DNA from: Candidatus Hydrogenedens sp.
GTDB lineage: Bacteria > Hydrogenedentota > Hydrogenedentia > Hydrogenedentales > Hydrogenedentaceae
Length of the DNA stretch: 20,952 nt
Reading direction: 5' to 3'
Assembly: GCA_035378955.1 (NCBI GenBank)
Contig: DAOSUS010000012.1
Coordinates: 39,112 to 60,063 of the forward strand
The translations under genes were made by a program, and so were the position numbers. Under the pieces are notes generated by a model that was given only the letters and a program-made list of their open reading frames with translations, did no database searches and was not told the DNA's origin. Positions 1-8,326 of the stretch are shown here, piece after piece (positions within the stretch are counted from its first letter, which is position 1; each line of letters opens with the position of its first letter).

Positions 1-1
1 G

Positions 2-283
2 GAAGGTATCGCCGAAGGTATTCCCGAAGGGGAAGGTATTATCGAAGGCGAAGGTATCGCCGAAGGTATTCCCGAAGGGGAAGGTATTACCGAAGGAGAA
101 GGTATCGCCGAAGGTATTCCCGAAGGGGAAGGTATTACCGAAGGCGAAGGTATCGCCGAAGGTATTCCCGAAGGGGAAGGTATCGCCGAAGGTATTCCCG
201 AAGGGGAAGGTATTACCGAAGGAGAAGGTATCGCCGAAGGTATTCCCGAAGGGGAAGGAATTGCCGAAGGAAATATAGAAGGC
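2..283 (+). repeat. In-frame tandem repeat encoding Glu-Gly linker
   Basis: The array repeats GAAGGT/GAAGGG-based units. The basic unit is 48 bp (EGIAEGIPEGEGITEG), and one copy lacks the four-residue ITEG step. The units are nearly identical at the DNA level, including synonymous positions, which suggests recent expansion by slippage or unequal recombination. The left edge of the window lies inside it, so the full copy number is unknown. Confidence 0.9.
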
Positions 284-613
284 GCACAAGAAGGAGAATC
301 GGGACCCATCCGACATTCAGCAGATACAAATGGAAACTGGAAAATTGAATTATCCGAACTACTCCGTGTTATTCAATTCTTCAATTCAGGTGGATTCCAT
401 TGTGCAGACAACCCCGAAGATACAGAAGACGGTTATATTCCAGGCATAGGTGATAATATCACATGCAAACCTCATGTAAGCGATTACAATCCCCAAGATT
501 GGAATATCCAACTTACCGAACTACTGCGACTTATCCAGTTCTTTAATTCCGGCGGATTCTCCTACTGTCCCGAAATGGCAACAGAAGATAACTACTGTCC
601 AAACACTCAATAA
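2..613 (+). CDS. C-terminal part of secreted EG-repeat protein with two dockerin-like motifs (5' truncated)
   Basis: The frame is open from the left edge to TAA at 611-613, giving 203 visible residues. Residues 1-94 or so are a Glu-Gly repeat built from EGIAEGIPEGEGITEG-type units. The rest holds two related motifs. The first begins DTNGNWKIELSELLRVIQFF near residue 108, and the second, with LTELLRLIQFFNSGGF, begins at D161. Each is followed by a Cys-containing acidic segment. The first has D-x-N-x-N-x-x-I-x-L spacing, which resembles the calcium loop of type I dockerins and EF-hands; the second is less canonical. Very similar tails end many large surface proteins in Hydrogenedentota and Lentisphaera-like genomes (recalled, not searched). 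I infer a secreted or cell-surface protein whose tail serves as an anchoring, sorting or docking module behind a flexible linker. The N-terminal functional domain lies outside the window, so the role is unknown. Confidence 0.85.
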   Translation, partial: EGIAEGIPEGEGIIEGEGIAEGIPEGEGITEGEGIAEGIPEGEGITEGEGIAEGIPEGEGIAEGIPEGEGITEGEGIAEGIPEGEGIAEGNIEGAQEGESGPIRHSADTNGNWKIELSELLRVIQFFNSGGFHCADNPEDTEDGYIPGIGDNITCKPHVSDYNPQDWNIQLTELLRLIQFFNSGGFSYCPEMATEDNYCPNTQ

Positions 614-1171
614 AAAATACAAACAACTATTTTAAATAAATCAATACAACAAAACATATAGATTTTCCATTCTATAGAGGCGAAAAATCTTTCGCATCCC
701 TCCTCCGTGCCCTTTGTGCAAAATTCCCTCTGTGTCCTCTGTATAAACTTCCTTTGCGTTCTTTGTAGTTAATTTTTTTCACCACGAATAACACAACTGT
801 GAATAAAAAATATTGCTCTTCATGTAGCTGAAACATCCCACTTCGGGGATTTAATTCGTCATACATTCGTGGCATGTAGGAAGAATGAGGCCTAGGGTAC
901 GAATAGGACATATTCGTGTGATGTTAGGTTAATCAATCCGCAATATCTTACTATCTAAGGAGAATTGAAATGTGATATAATTTCTTTTATATTTGGTTTA
1001 TAAAAAGGCAGGAAGCCAACTATTTCAGTATTTATGAACCCTCATACAGGTTTTCCTACTTTCTTTTTTTTAATGTGTTCATGCCTAAAATATTTTTTCA
1101 TTTGGTAAATAAAAGGCACCGAACAAAACTGACCATTGCCTATTATATTTCTATAATTTTAGGAGTAATAA
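614..1171. other. Non-coding gap with degenerate dispersed repeats
   Basis: No convincing gene is present. The left half contains a dispersed-repeat copy, listed separately. The right half (about 920-1171) is AT-rich and has no clear terminator for the upstream gene. A TATAAT at 1152-1157 lies so close to the ribosome binding site of the next gene that it would give an almost leaderless transcript, so I do not call it a promoter. Confidence 0.6.
661..917. repeat. Degenerate dispersed intergenic repeat, copy 1
   Basis: The stretch holds TATAGAGGCGAAAAATCTTT followed by CGC at 673-695, then CTCCGTGCCC, CTCTGTGTCCTCTGT, and CACCACGAATAACAC near 780. This matches the pattern of a widely scattered class of intergenic sequence (ACCACAGAGGACACAGAG and CCACGAATAACACGAATA types) that often yields false ORFs. 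A second copy with the same core lies at 13975-14195. Within this copy, GCGAAA and TTTCGC flank AATC as a 6-bp inverted repeat, and ACGAATA/TATTCGT form a 7-bp inverted repeat at 899-917. Confidence 0.6.
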
Positions 1172-2038
1172 ATGAAAGCCACTGTTGAATGTTTAGAATG
1201 TTTCATGAGACAAGCCTATCGTTCTTCCTTGTTAGCCACGAACGATATAGAAGTTCGTAGACAAATTTTGGTGAAAGTCGGTGAAGAATTAGGAAAAATG
1301 GACCTGTCCTACTCCCCTGCCGAACTTTCTCTTGTCATCTATCAAATCACCAATCAATTATCTGGCAATCCTGACCCTTATGCAGAACAAAAAAAGATAC
1401 AAAATGATTTGGCTCTACGCATTGAAGATGAACTACGACAGATAAAAAATCAAAGTCAGTATCCTTTGCTAACAGCACTTCAACTTTCTGCCGCTGGAAA
1501 TATCATTGATTTAGGAATTTTGAAATCGGATGAAATAGATGTTCATTCAGCAATCGAACATGCAATCACTATAAGTTTTGAAGTAAATCACTTCGAGCAA
1601 TTTGAAAAAGACCTACAACACAGTAAAGAACTACTTTTCTTTTTAGACAATGCAGGTGAAATAGTTTTTGATAAAATTTTGATAGAAGAATTACAAAAAT
1701 ATACAAAAGTAACTGCCGTAGCCAAAGGTTCTCCCATTATTAATGATGCATGCATGGAAGATGTCTATAAAGTCAAATTAAATGAGGTATGCAATGTTAT
1801 TGCCATGGAAAAAGGTTGGATTGGGGCTCCATGGAGACAGTTAGAGCAATCCCTGCGGGAAAAAATGGATAACGCAGATATTATTTTAGGCAAAGGTCAG
1901 GGCAATTATGAGACTTTAGACGATTATCCCGGAAACGTTTATCTCCTTTTAAAAGCCAAATGTCCCGTAGTAGCAAAACACATGGGCGTAAATGAAGGTG
2001 AAATAGGCTTCATATCTACAAAATTAGCAGTGAAATAA
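1172..2038 (+). CDS. DUF89-family protein (ARMT1-like damage-control phosphatase)
   Basis: The 288-residue protein matches the prokaryotic DUF89 family, metal-dependent phosphatases thought to remove damaged or surplus sugar and cofactor phosphates. Visible signatures are the N-terminal CxxC pair C7/C10 in the ECLECF context, DNAGEIVFD at residues 159-167, KGSPIINDA at 185-193 and GKGQGN at 240-245. In the characterised eukaryotic relatives the metal is bound by an Asp-Asn pair and a further Asp. The equivalents here would be D159, N160 and D192, all present, so the enzyme should be active. The ATG is preceded by AGGAG with 6-7 nt spacing, and the length is usual for the bacterial and archaeal form. 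It is transcribed alone and converges on the TRAP operon. The physiological substrate cannot be read from sequence. Confidence 0.85.
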   Translation: MKATVECLECFMRQAYRSSLLATNDIEVRRQILVKVGEELGKMDLSYSPAELSLVIYQITNQLSGNPDPYAEQKKIQNDLALRIEDELRQIKNQSQYPLLTALQLSAAGNIIDLGILKSDEIDVHSAIEHAITISFEVNHFEQFEKDLQHSKELLFFLDNAGEIVFDKILIEELQKYTKVTAVAKGSPIINDACMEDVYKVKLNEVCNVIAMEKGWIGAPWRQLEQSLREKMDNADIILGKGQGNYETLDDYPGNVYLLLKAKCPVVAKHMGVNEGEIGFISTKLAVK

Positions 2039-2296
2039 TCTCTCTTTTCTATGCAAACAAAAATACCCATAGAACGAATAGAAGCAGGAAACATGAGTTC
2101 TCTAAATAATGTTATGATTTTAATTTTGAAATAAATTATTATATGTTTTCGAAGGGGTAAAATTATTTGAAGAAAAGAATATTCTCTCTTATCACGAGGT
2201 GGATATAATTTATTCGGAGATTTCATACATACCCTTCACGATTTTTATCACAAATTTTGGCAAAGAAAAAGAATAATTTTACATTTAAGATGTAGG

Positions 2297-2770
2297 TTAC
2301 TTTTTTGCGGAACGGGGAACAACGAGGATAGGACATTCTGCACGGCGGACAACTCGTTCTACGACACTTCCAAAGAATGGGCGTTCCCAATTACTATGTC
2401 CTCGACGACCCATAACAATAATATCTGCATGAATTTCATTTGCAAAATCTAATATGGTCTGGTAATCTCTCCCAATTTTTATTTCAACATGGACCATAAT
2501 TTCGGGCGGGATTTTTGATAAATAAGACTGCCTAATACGCTCATCGATGTCCTGCCTTGCTTTGTCATCAATATTGTCTACTTCGTAAATATAAGTTTTC
2601 CAGAATTCTGCTTCTGGCTCCGGGATTACATGCAGGATGATTAATAAAGAACCGGGTCGTCGAAGCACTATATCCAGGGCATGTTGAAAGGCAATATTCG
2701 CATTCTCTGAAAAATCTGTGCAAAAAAGCACTTTTTGTGTTACATCAAGTTTGTTATCTTGTTTGGACAT
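2297..2770 (-). CDS. Universal stress protein, ATP-binding UspA type
   Basis: This small cytosolic protein (157 residues from the chosen start) has the UspA alpha/beta fold. It begins with VLFCTDFSENANIAFQHAL and ends with IIVMGRRGHSNWERPFFGS, then VVERVVRRAECPILVVP. The segment GRRGHSNWERPFFGS fits the ATP-binding signature G-x2-G-x9-G-S exactly, so it probably binds nucleotide. I chose the ATG at 2770 because GGAGG lies 8 nt upstream of it. A TTG at 2788 is in frame but lies upstream of that ribosome binding site. The gene is 19 nt downstream of dctM and is almost certainly in the same operon. In Halomonas elongata the TRAP transporter TeaABC has an operon-encoded UspA-type ATP-binding protein, TeaD, that dampens uptake; a similar role here is an inference. 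Confidence 0.9.
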   Translation of the reverse strand: MSKQDNKLDVTQKVLFCTDFSENANIAFQHALDIVLRRPGSLLIILHVIPEPEAEFWKTYIYEVDNIDDKARQDIDERIRQSYLSKIPPEIMVHVEIKIGRDYQTILDFANEIHADIIVMGRRGHSNWERPFFGSVVERVVRRAECPILVVPRSAKK

Positions 2771-2789
2771 AAGTTTGTCCTCCTTCAAA

Positions 2790-4097
2790 TTAGATAGTGC
2801 CTAACCAGTTGGGAAACCAAAGAACCAAACCGGGGAATATTAAAAATAAAACGCTCACTATCACTAATATCCATAGAAAAGGAATAGACCCACGGAAAAC
2901 AGTGGATAAAGAAAGACTTCGGTCCATACCACTAACAACATAAACATTAATCCCAACAGGAGGCGAGATAACTCCTATTTGCGTCAGGATAACTATCATT
3001 ACTCCAAACCATATCGGGTCATATCCCAATTGTTGAACTACAGGATAAAAAATGGGAATGGTCAATAGTATCAACGCCAATGCATCAATAAAACATCCTC
3101 CCACCATATAGAAAAACATAACCAAAAAGCATATAGCCCAGGCAGGAAGGGGTAAGGAAATAAGACTATTGGCTATTGTCATCGGTAAGCGTGTAATAGC
3201 AAAGAACCTACCTAAAATAACAGCACCTGCCACAATAATTAATATCATACAGGAGGTGCGAAGTGTTTCCATCATGGCACGGATAAACCCCTTCCATGTA
3301 ATTTGCCGTAAAAGCAGCGATAAGAGAATTGTTCCACCCGCTCCAACTCCTGCACCTTCGGTTGGAGTAAAAAAACCCCAAAAGATACCTATCATAACCG
3401 TAAGAAACAAAATAAGCGTCTCAATAACCCCTGTCATAGATAGAATTTTTTCTTTTAAGGAACTTTTTTCTCCCGCAGGACCCAAAGAAGGGTTTTTCAA
3501 ACAACGGATATAAATGTCTATACAGAAAAGGAAAGCAATAAAAATGCCTGGAAAAATCCCCGCTAAAAATAACTTACCAATAGACTGCTGCGTAAGGATA
3601 CCATATACAATAAAGACCACACTGGGAGGTATCATCATTCCTAAACCACCTGCAGAAGCCACTGTTCCACTTGCTAACGCAGCATCGTATTTATAACGAC
3701 GCATTTCCGGTAAAGCCACAGCCGACATCGTTGCGGCAGTTGCCGGACCGGAACCGCAAATAGTTCCAAATAAAGCACAAGCAACAACAGAAGCCATCGC
3801 TAAACCACCCGGTAGTGAGCCTATCCAGATATAAGCCGTGCGAAACAATCGTTTACTAATACCGGAATGAAAGGCTACCTGACCCATTAGAACAAATAAA
3901 GGAATTACAACAAGGCTTGGATTGGAAAAGGTATCAATCAAATCGCTCGACAACATACTGAACCCGGCATTTTTATTGACAACCATCACAAAGCCTGTCA
4001 ACCCTACACCCATCATAGCGAAGGCAACAGGCATGCTTGCCACGAGAAGGAATAATAAAACGACAATACCTAAAATACCATAACCTGTAAAACTCAT
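2790..4097 (-). CDS. dctM: TRAP transporter large permease subunit DctM
   Basis: This is the large membrane subunit of a tripartite ATP-independent periplasmic transporter, which couples solute import to an ion gradient. Family signatures include GLGMMIPPSVVFIVYG, TQQSIGKLFLAGIFPG, FFTPTEGAGVG, and near the C-terminus ISPPVGINVYVVSG. It has about a dozen hydrophobic helices over 435 residues, the normal size. I chose the ATG at 4097 (MSFTGYGILGIVVLL). It overlaps the dctQ stop as ATGA, which implies translational coupling, and GGAAGGAG lies upstream. The frame is open further upstream to 4190, but that extension lies inside dctQ and does not resemble DctM. The transported solute is not deducible from this subunit. 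Confidence 0.95.
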   Translation of the reverse strand: MSFTGYGILGIVVLLFLLVASMPVAFAMMGVGLTGFVMVVNKNAGFSMLSSDLIDTFSNPSLVVIPLFVLMGQVAFHSGISKRLFRTAYIWIGSLPGGLAMASVVACALFGTICGSGPATAATMSAVALPEMRRYKYDAALASGTVASAGGLGMMIPPSVVFIVYGILTQQSIGKLFLAGIFPGIFIAFLFCIDIYIRCLKNPSLGPAGEKSSLKEKILSMTGVIETLILFLTVMIGIFWGFFTPTEGAGVGAGGTILLSLLLRQITWKGFIRAMMETLRTSCMILIIVAGAVILGRFFAITRLPMTIANSLISLPLPAWAICFLVMFFYMVGGCFIDALALILLTIPIFYPVVQQLGYDPIWFGVMIVILTQIGVISPPVGINVYVVSGMDRSLSLSTVFRGSIPFLWILVIVSVLFLIFPGLVLWFPNWLGTI

Positions 4098-4603
4098 GGG
4101 CTGATTAACTCCTTCCCCGGTCGGAGTATATGATAAATCTTTACCAAAGAGGTTACTGTGAAAGATAACGCTAACCAGAATGGAACCCAATACACCGGCA
4201 ATTGCACTGTGGAAGTTACCTCACCCGAACGATAAAGGGACAGCCCATGTTTTATCATGAAATAAATAATTAGTATAAAGAGCGTCAACATCATTAATCG
4301 GGAGATAGTGTCGATTATAATTTTCTGAACTTTAGATATTCTTCTAAACAGAAATTCGATAGCAATATGCCCTTTAACAGCCGTAGTATAAGGAAGTGAG
4401 CCTCCCAAAACAACAGCACTCGCTAAACGGACATAATCCATACTCCCACGAACACCATTTCCCAGGAACCTACCAATGACATCTGCCATAACAACTATCA
4501 CGATAAAAAGTAGGGCAATGGCTGAGATAATCCCCAGCAAATACACAAGAATACGAACCCCCCTCCCATAAATTTCCATTAAATTTGAAAAGTTAATTTT
4601 CAA
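4094..4603 (-). CDS. dctQ: TRAP transporter small permease subunit DctQ
   Basis: This is a 169-residue membrane protein with four predicted helices: about residues 17-40, a second around 58-73, a third around 96-118 and a fourth around 139-160. MADVIGRFLGN, MDYVRLASAVVLGGSLPYTT and KGHIAIEFL match the DctQ pattern. It pairs with DctM as the membrane part of the importer. The start appears to be TTG at 4603: GGAGGG sits about 5 nt upstream, while the first internal ATG (4579) has no ribosome binding site. The gene begins 14 nt after the dctP stop and its TGA overlaps the dctM ATG. Confidence 0.92.
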   Translation of the reverse strand: MKINFSNLMEIYGRGVRILVYLLGIISAIALLFIVIVVMADVIGRFLGNGVRGSMDYVRLASAVVLGGSLPYTTAVKGHIAIEFLFRRISKVQKIIIDTISRLMMLTLFILIIYFMIKHGLSLYRSGEVTSTVQLPVYWVPFWLALSFTVTSLVKIYHILRPGKELISP

Positions 4604-4617
4604 TGAGACCCTCCACC

Positions 4618-5700
4618 TTATTGACTGCTAAGTTCCTGAATTCTTTTCTGTGTATCTGCTAATATTTCGGCTCGTGGTAAATTATCCTGGACGGACGCAT
4701 AATCTTGTATCACAGGTTGAATAGCACTTTTCCACCGCTCTTGTTCCTCCTGTGTAAGGGGAATAATTTCTTTGCCCATACCTGTGATGTATTCTTTCGC
4801 TTTCGCATCATCGTCATCCCATGCTTGCGCATGCTTATCTACCCATTCTTCACTTGTAGCCAATATAACATCTTTAATATCTTGGGGTAATTGTTCCCAT
4901 TTCGTTTTATTCATCACAACAAACATGGCGGTTGTATACCCAATGCAACGGCTATCGGTAACTGCTTGTATTACCTCGCCTTGTTTCCAGCCCTGTAATG
5001 TTTCCATCGGACAGAAAGTTGCATCAACAACACCTTTTTGTAGAGCCTCATAGGTTTCAGGTTGGCTCATTCCTACAGGTTGTCCTCCTAATTTTTCAAC
5101 AATTTTCGTGCACAAACCCGTAGCACGAATTTTCATACCTTTCAGGTCATCCAGAGAACGGACAGGTTTTTTACTAGCTAAGATACCCGGACCATGAACA
5201 TGAACATACAAAAACTGAACATCTTTCAATTCAGCAGGTTGATATTTTTTAATAATATCCATAGCGACACGGGCTGCCACTTTGCCACTGGGATACCCTA
5301 AGGGTAGGTCCAGTACTTCTAATAATGGAAACCTTCCCCGTGTATAAGCAAAGCAACTCATCCCAAGGTCAGAAACTCCATTAATAACACCTTCAAAACA
5401 TTGGTCTGCTTTTGTCAAAGAACCACCGGGATACATGGTTATCTTCACTTTTCCATTTGTCCGTTTTTCTACTTCCTTAGCCCAACTATCGGCTAATTTA
5501 TACTGGCTATGGGTGGCGGGGAAAAAAACACTGTAAGTCAGTTCAATAGGCTTCACTTCTGCAGGTTTAGGTTTAGGTTGGGGTTGAGCAGGAGTAGATG
5601 GAGCCGATTGATTGGCCGGTTGTTGTCCACCACAATGGGTCAGTAAAAGTGAAAGTAAAACAACAGCAGGAATTAAAAACGCAAAAAAATTCTTTTTCAT
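4618..5700 (-). CDS. dctP: TRAP transporter solute-binding protein DctP
   Basis: This is the extracytoplasmic solute receptor of the TRAP system. The N-terminus is a membrane-export signal (MKKNFFAFLIPAVVLLSLLL) followed by THCGG, so Cys23 may be lipidated. His at the position before Cys is unusual for a lipobox, so the anchoring is uncertain. A Pro/Gln/Lys-rich linker covers residues 28-50. The DctP domain follows, with LKGMKIRATGL, whose Arg is at the position that normally binds the substrate carboxylate, and then GMSQPETYEALQKGVVDA, the family's S-x-x-Y-x-A-L-Q-x-G-V-D signature. The Arg suggests an organic acid substrate, type unknown. The ATG has a strong AAGGAGGG ribosome binding site. 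It leads the operon dctP-dctQ-dctM-usp, consistent with the need for excess binding protein. Confidence 0.93.
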   Translation of the reverse strand: MKKNFFAFLIPAVVLLSLLLTHCGGQQPANQSAPSTPAQPQPKPKPAEVKPIELTYSVFFPATHSQYKLADSWAKEVEKRTNGKVKITMYPGGSLTKADQCFEGVINGVSDLGMSCFAYTRGRFPLLEVLDLPLGYPSGKVAARVAMDIIKKYQPAELKDVQFLYVHVHGPGILASKKPVRSLDDLKGMKIRATGLCTKIVEKLGGQPVGMSQPETYEALQKGVVDATFCPMETLQGWKQGEVIQAVTDSRCIGYTTAMFVVMNKTKWEQLPQDIKDVILATSEEWVDKHAQAWDDDDAKAKEYITGMGKEIIPLTQEEQERWKSAIQPVIQDYASVQDNLPRAEILADTQKRIQELSSQ

Positions 5701-5736
5701 GATGGAACCCTCCTTAATATAGGATTAATAGTATTT

Positions 5737-5766
5737 ACTATATATACTTAATTGATTTGTTTTCAA
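5737..5766 (-). promoter_or_regulatory. Candidate sigma-70-type promoter for dctPQM-usp
   Basis: On the minus strand TTGAAA (5761-5766) is followed by TATAGT (5737-5742) with an 18-bp spacer, or by TATATA (5739-5744) with 16 bp. This would start transcription near 5730 and give a leader of about 30 nt before dctP. It indicates that the TRAP operon is transcribed separately from the gene at 5797-8307. Confidence 0.45.
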
Positions 5767-5796
5767 ATTTACATGATTTTTCAAAGGAACACAATA

Positions 5797-8307
5797 TTAC
5801 AATTGAAGCTTATAATATTTACCCACCGTTGCTACAAACAATTGACCTTTAAAATTTAAAGTTATTGTCTCCCGTTGTGGGCTGAATTCAGAGAGCACCC
5901 AATCCCCCGCAATTTTATCCCCCAAATGGATAAACTGTTCAACAGATTTTTTATCTTTTGTATATAGAGATACACGGAATTGAGGCGAGGTATTATTTCC
6001 TTCCGTTTTATCTACAACTTTTGCAAAGCCATGAAAGAAAACTAAAATTTCATTTTCTCGTAGAGAGTTTAAAGTTGCTTCAGATGTTTCCTGAACCTCC
6101 ATAAATGGAGTTGTCTCGACTGTTGTTGTTTCATTAGCTGTATTATTTTCTACCTTATCATTATCTTCCTTCTGCCCTTCGTTTCCTTTTTCTTCTTTGT
6201 TTTCAAGGTCCGGTTTTTTTTCTTGTTGAGGAGCAGTAGTTTCCTTTTTCTGTTCAGGTAAAACCAAGCGAATTTGTTTCGGTTGATAATAATTGCCTTT
6301 ACCTTCTAATTGGATGGTATAAGTACCTGGGGCAAGTTGGTAAAAAAGGGTAACGGCTTTTTTAGGACCAATTTTTCCACCTTCTTTATTAAAAACCAGG
6401 GCAATAGGCTGTGAAGAAAAACTTTCTGTTTTCACTTCATAAGGCATAAAGTTCTTTTTTTCGTCGCCCTCAACAAAGACATTAGCATATACAGGAGCAG
6501 GCACATAACGAATGTCATTTCCTAACCAGACAGACCGCATCCCTTTATTCAGGATATTTATCTCTACACGATAGGTTCCCGTAGAGGGAATATATTCTGT
6601 CCTTCCAGCGGCTCCCAGTATAGCGTTCCCTTGAAATACTCCAAAACAATCCGTAGAGACAGTAAGAACCGTCAGAAGCGTAATAAGTGTAGAAAGCACA
6701 GGTATCCAGGGAAAGCCTTTATCCTTATAAAAGGAAACCCAAACAGCAATACCAATCAATCCCAATACAATATATACGGATACTATTCGAAAAGCAAACA
6801 AACCATAGGGCGAGGCTCTTAAATCCCCTCCATACGGAGTTAAACTATACCACACAAAACTAATATGTAATGAAAATAACAAAACATAAATAACCCACAA
6901 AATACTTAACCCTATTCCCCGCATTCTCCGATAAGGAATTGAACCTACAAGAGCCAATAGTATTGCGGAGAGAAACAATCCAATAACCATCATTATCAAT
7001 GTCTTTGGGGATACCAATCCCTGACTTTGGGTCATAGGTATCATTATCAACATAATCAATAAAGCAGAACAGAACCACGCAATCCACGAATCAAGCCCAA
7101 TTTCTATCTGTCCTCTATCCGGACCAATCCTTGCAACAAAGGTCCCTTGCAAAGAAGGAATATCGAAACGGGAATTAGCACTGATAGCCCTTCTCGCTGT
7201 ATCTCTTGTGCGAATAAGGTCTAATCGCGCCTGGAATAGTTCCTCTTGTAGTTCACGGGCTTTATTAATATCAATAACACGAGCCTCTTTTTGCTTATCA
7301 ATACGACTAATATTTTTCTCAATAGACTCTAAGTCTAATTCACAATCTGTAACCAATTGTTCAAGTCGTTCTCGATAAAAAGAAATAGCACTTTGAATAA
7401 TCTTCAATCGTGCGTCATATTCAGCAAGCCCCTTTTCTCCCACTTCCAGACTTACCTTACCTCCTTCTATCATCTTTTTCCACTCGGCAAATTTGTGTTC
7501 CGCATCTGCCCTTAAATCAATATATTTTTGGAGCTCTTTGATAAGAAGCGATAAAACAGAAATATTTTCATCCTCTTCTTCCAGTGGAAAAACAATATCA
7601 GGAATTTTATCCGGCAATTTGGAAAAGTCAACATCAATATATCCCCCCGCTAATTCTGGACTTATTATTGAGAGCCAGCCTTCTAAATTCTTCCTCCGTC
7701 GCGCCAATCGTTCCCTGCGAATTCTTAGAGGTACAACCGTTTTCCAGTAATGCTTAAATTCTATATCCCCTGTTCGAAAAGAAACTACGATTTTCCCCAA
7801 TTCCTTTTCTACCTGCTTAAGTTGTTCCAGCACCTCACCATGTCGGGCTTTTATTTTATCATCTAAAGAAGCACGCATTCGGCGCACTTTAGACAAGATT
7901 TCTAACAAATCCGTTTTTGTTTCTTTCCCGATAGGTTTCTTTTGCCTTATTGCCTGCAAATATCGCTGGGCTTTATACTCTGCAGAGATTAATATTTGTA
8001 AAATCTCCAGAAAATCGAAAGGCAGAGAATACGAGCCACTAAAATCAGAAAGTACTTGTTCCTCATCCGAACTGGATTCGCTAATAGGCTCTGACTTCTC
8101 TTTTGATGATTTTTTGCGGAGGTATTCCGGGTGGTCTTTGAGATAGAGTTCTGTTATCCCCGGCGGAAGTTCTTCCCTCGTGGGAATACGAATCTTTTGC
8201 CTGCATGCAACACAGCGACCTGGCTTTCCATACATATCCGGCAGGACTCGCATTTTCTGACCACAGATACAATATATTCTCAGTTCCGCATCTTTAGGCT
8301 CAGACAT
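5797..8307 (-). CDS. Zinc-ribbon, coiled-coil, five-TM membrane protein of unknown function
   Basis: I do not recognise a named family for this 836-residue protein. Its parts are clear. Residues 13-35 form a small zinc-ribbon-like knuckle with C13-x-C15 and C32-x2-C35, of the kind seen at the N-terminus of many Planctomycete-type proteins. Residues about 85-385 are strongly helical and charged with long Leu/Lys/Glu stretches, probably coiled coil. About 408-560 hold roughly five hydrophobic membrane segments, starting WIAWFCSALLIMLIMIPM. A region of about 120 residues with beta character follows. A Lys/Glu/Asn-rich low-complexity linker spans about 684-735. The last 85 residues form a compact domain (from ILVFFHGFAKVVDK) ending GKYYKLQL. 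The layout suggests a cytoplasmic coiled-coil sensor or scaffold linked to an extracytoplasmic C-terminal domain. The next gene on the other side (8724) also joins zinc-binding Cys residues to a membrane helix. Confidence 0.8.
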   Translation of the reverse strand: MSEPKDAELRIYCICGQKMRVLPDMYGKPGRCVACRQKIRIPTREELPPGITELYLKDHPEYLRKKSSKEKSEPISESSSDEEQVLSDFSGSYSLPFDFLEILQILISAEYKAQRYLQAIRQKKPIGKETKTDLLEILSKVRRMRASLDDKIKARHGEVLEQLKQVEKELGKIVVSFRTGDIEFKHYWKTVVPLRIRRERLARRRKNLEGWLSIISPELAGGYIDVDFSKLPDKIPDIVFPLEEEDENISVLSLLIKELQKYIDLRADAEHKFAEWKKMIEGGKVSLEVGEKGLAEYDARLKIIQSAISFYRERLEQLVTDCELDLESIEKNISRIDKQKEARVIDINKARELQEELFQARLDLIRTRDTARRAISANSRFDIPSLQGTFVARIGPDRGQIEIGLDSWIAWFCSALLIMLIMIPMTQSQGLVSPKTLIMMVIGLFLSAILLALVGSIPYRRMRGIGLSILWVIYVLLFSLHISFVWYSLTPYGGDLRASPYGLFAFRIVSVYIVLGLIGIAVWVSFYKDKGFPWIPVLSTLITLLTVLTVSTDCFGVFQGNAILGAAGRTEYIPSTGTYRVEINILNKGMRSVWLGNDIRYVPAPVYANVFVEGDEKKNFMPYEVKTESFSSQPIALVFNKEGGKIGPKKAVTLFYQLAPGTYTIQLEGKGNYYQPKQIRLVLPEQKKETTAPQQEKKPDLENKEEKGNEGQKEDNDKVENNTANETTTVETTPFMEVQETSEATLNSLRENEILVFFHGFAKVVDKTEGNNTSPQFRVSLYTKDKKSVEQFIHLGDKIAGDWVLSEFSPQRETITLNFKGQLFVATVGKYYKLQL

Positions 8308-8326
8308 ATCCTATCCATACTTCTGA

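Noticed and set aside
672..911. 79-codon reading frame on the minus strand
   Set aside because: It lies entirely over dispersed-repeat sequence, has no ribosome binding site, and its product is the typical false translation of such repeats.
1104..1117. GG-N10-GC spacing (GGTAAATAAAAGGC) upstream of the DUF89 gene
   Set aside because: Only the four invariant bases match; the -24 lacks TGGCA and the -12 lacks TTGC, unlike the elements at 8531 and 16388.
2280..2294. Hairpin TACAT-TTAAG-ATGTA downstream of usp as a terminator
   Set aside because: Five A/T-rich pairs only and no immediate T-run on the minus strand; too weak to call.
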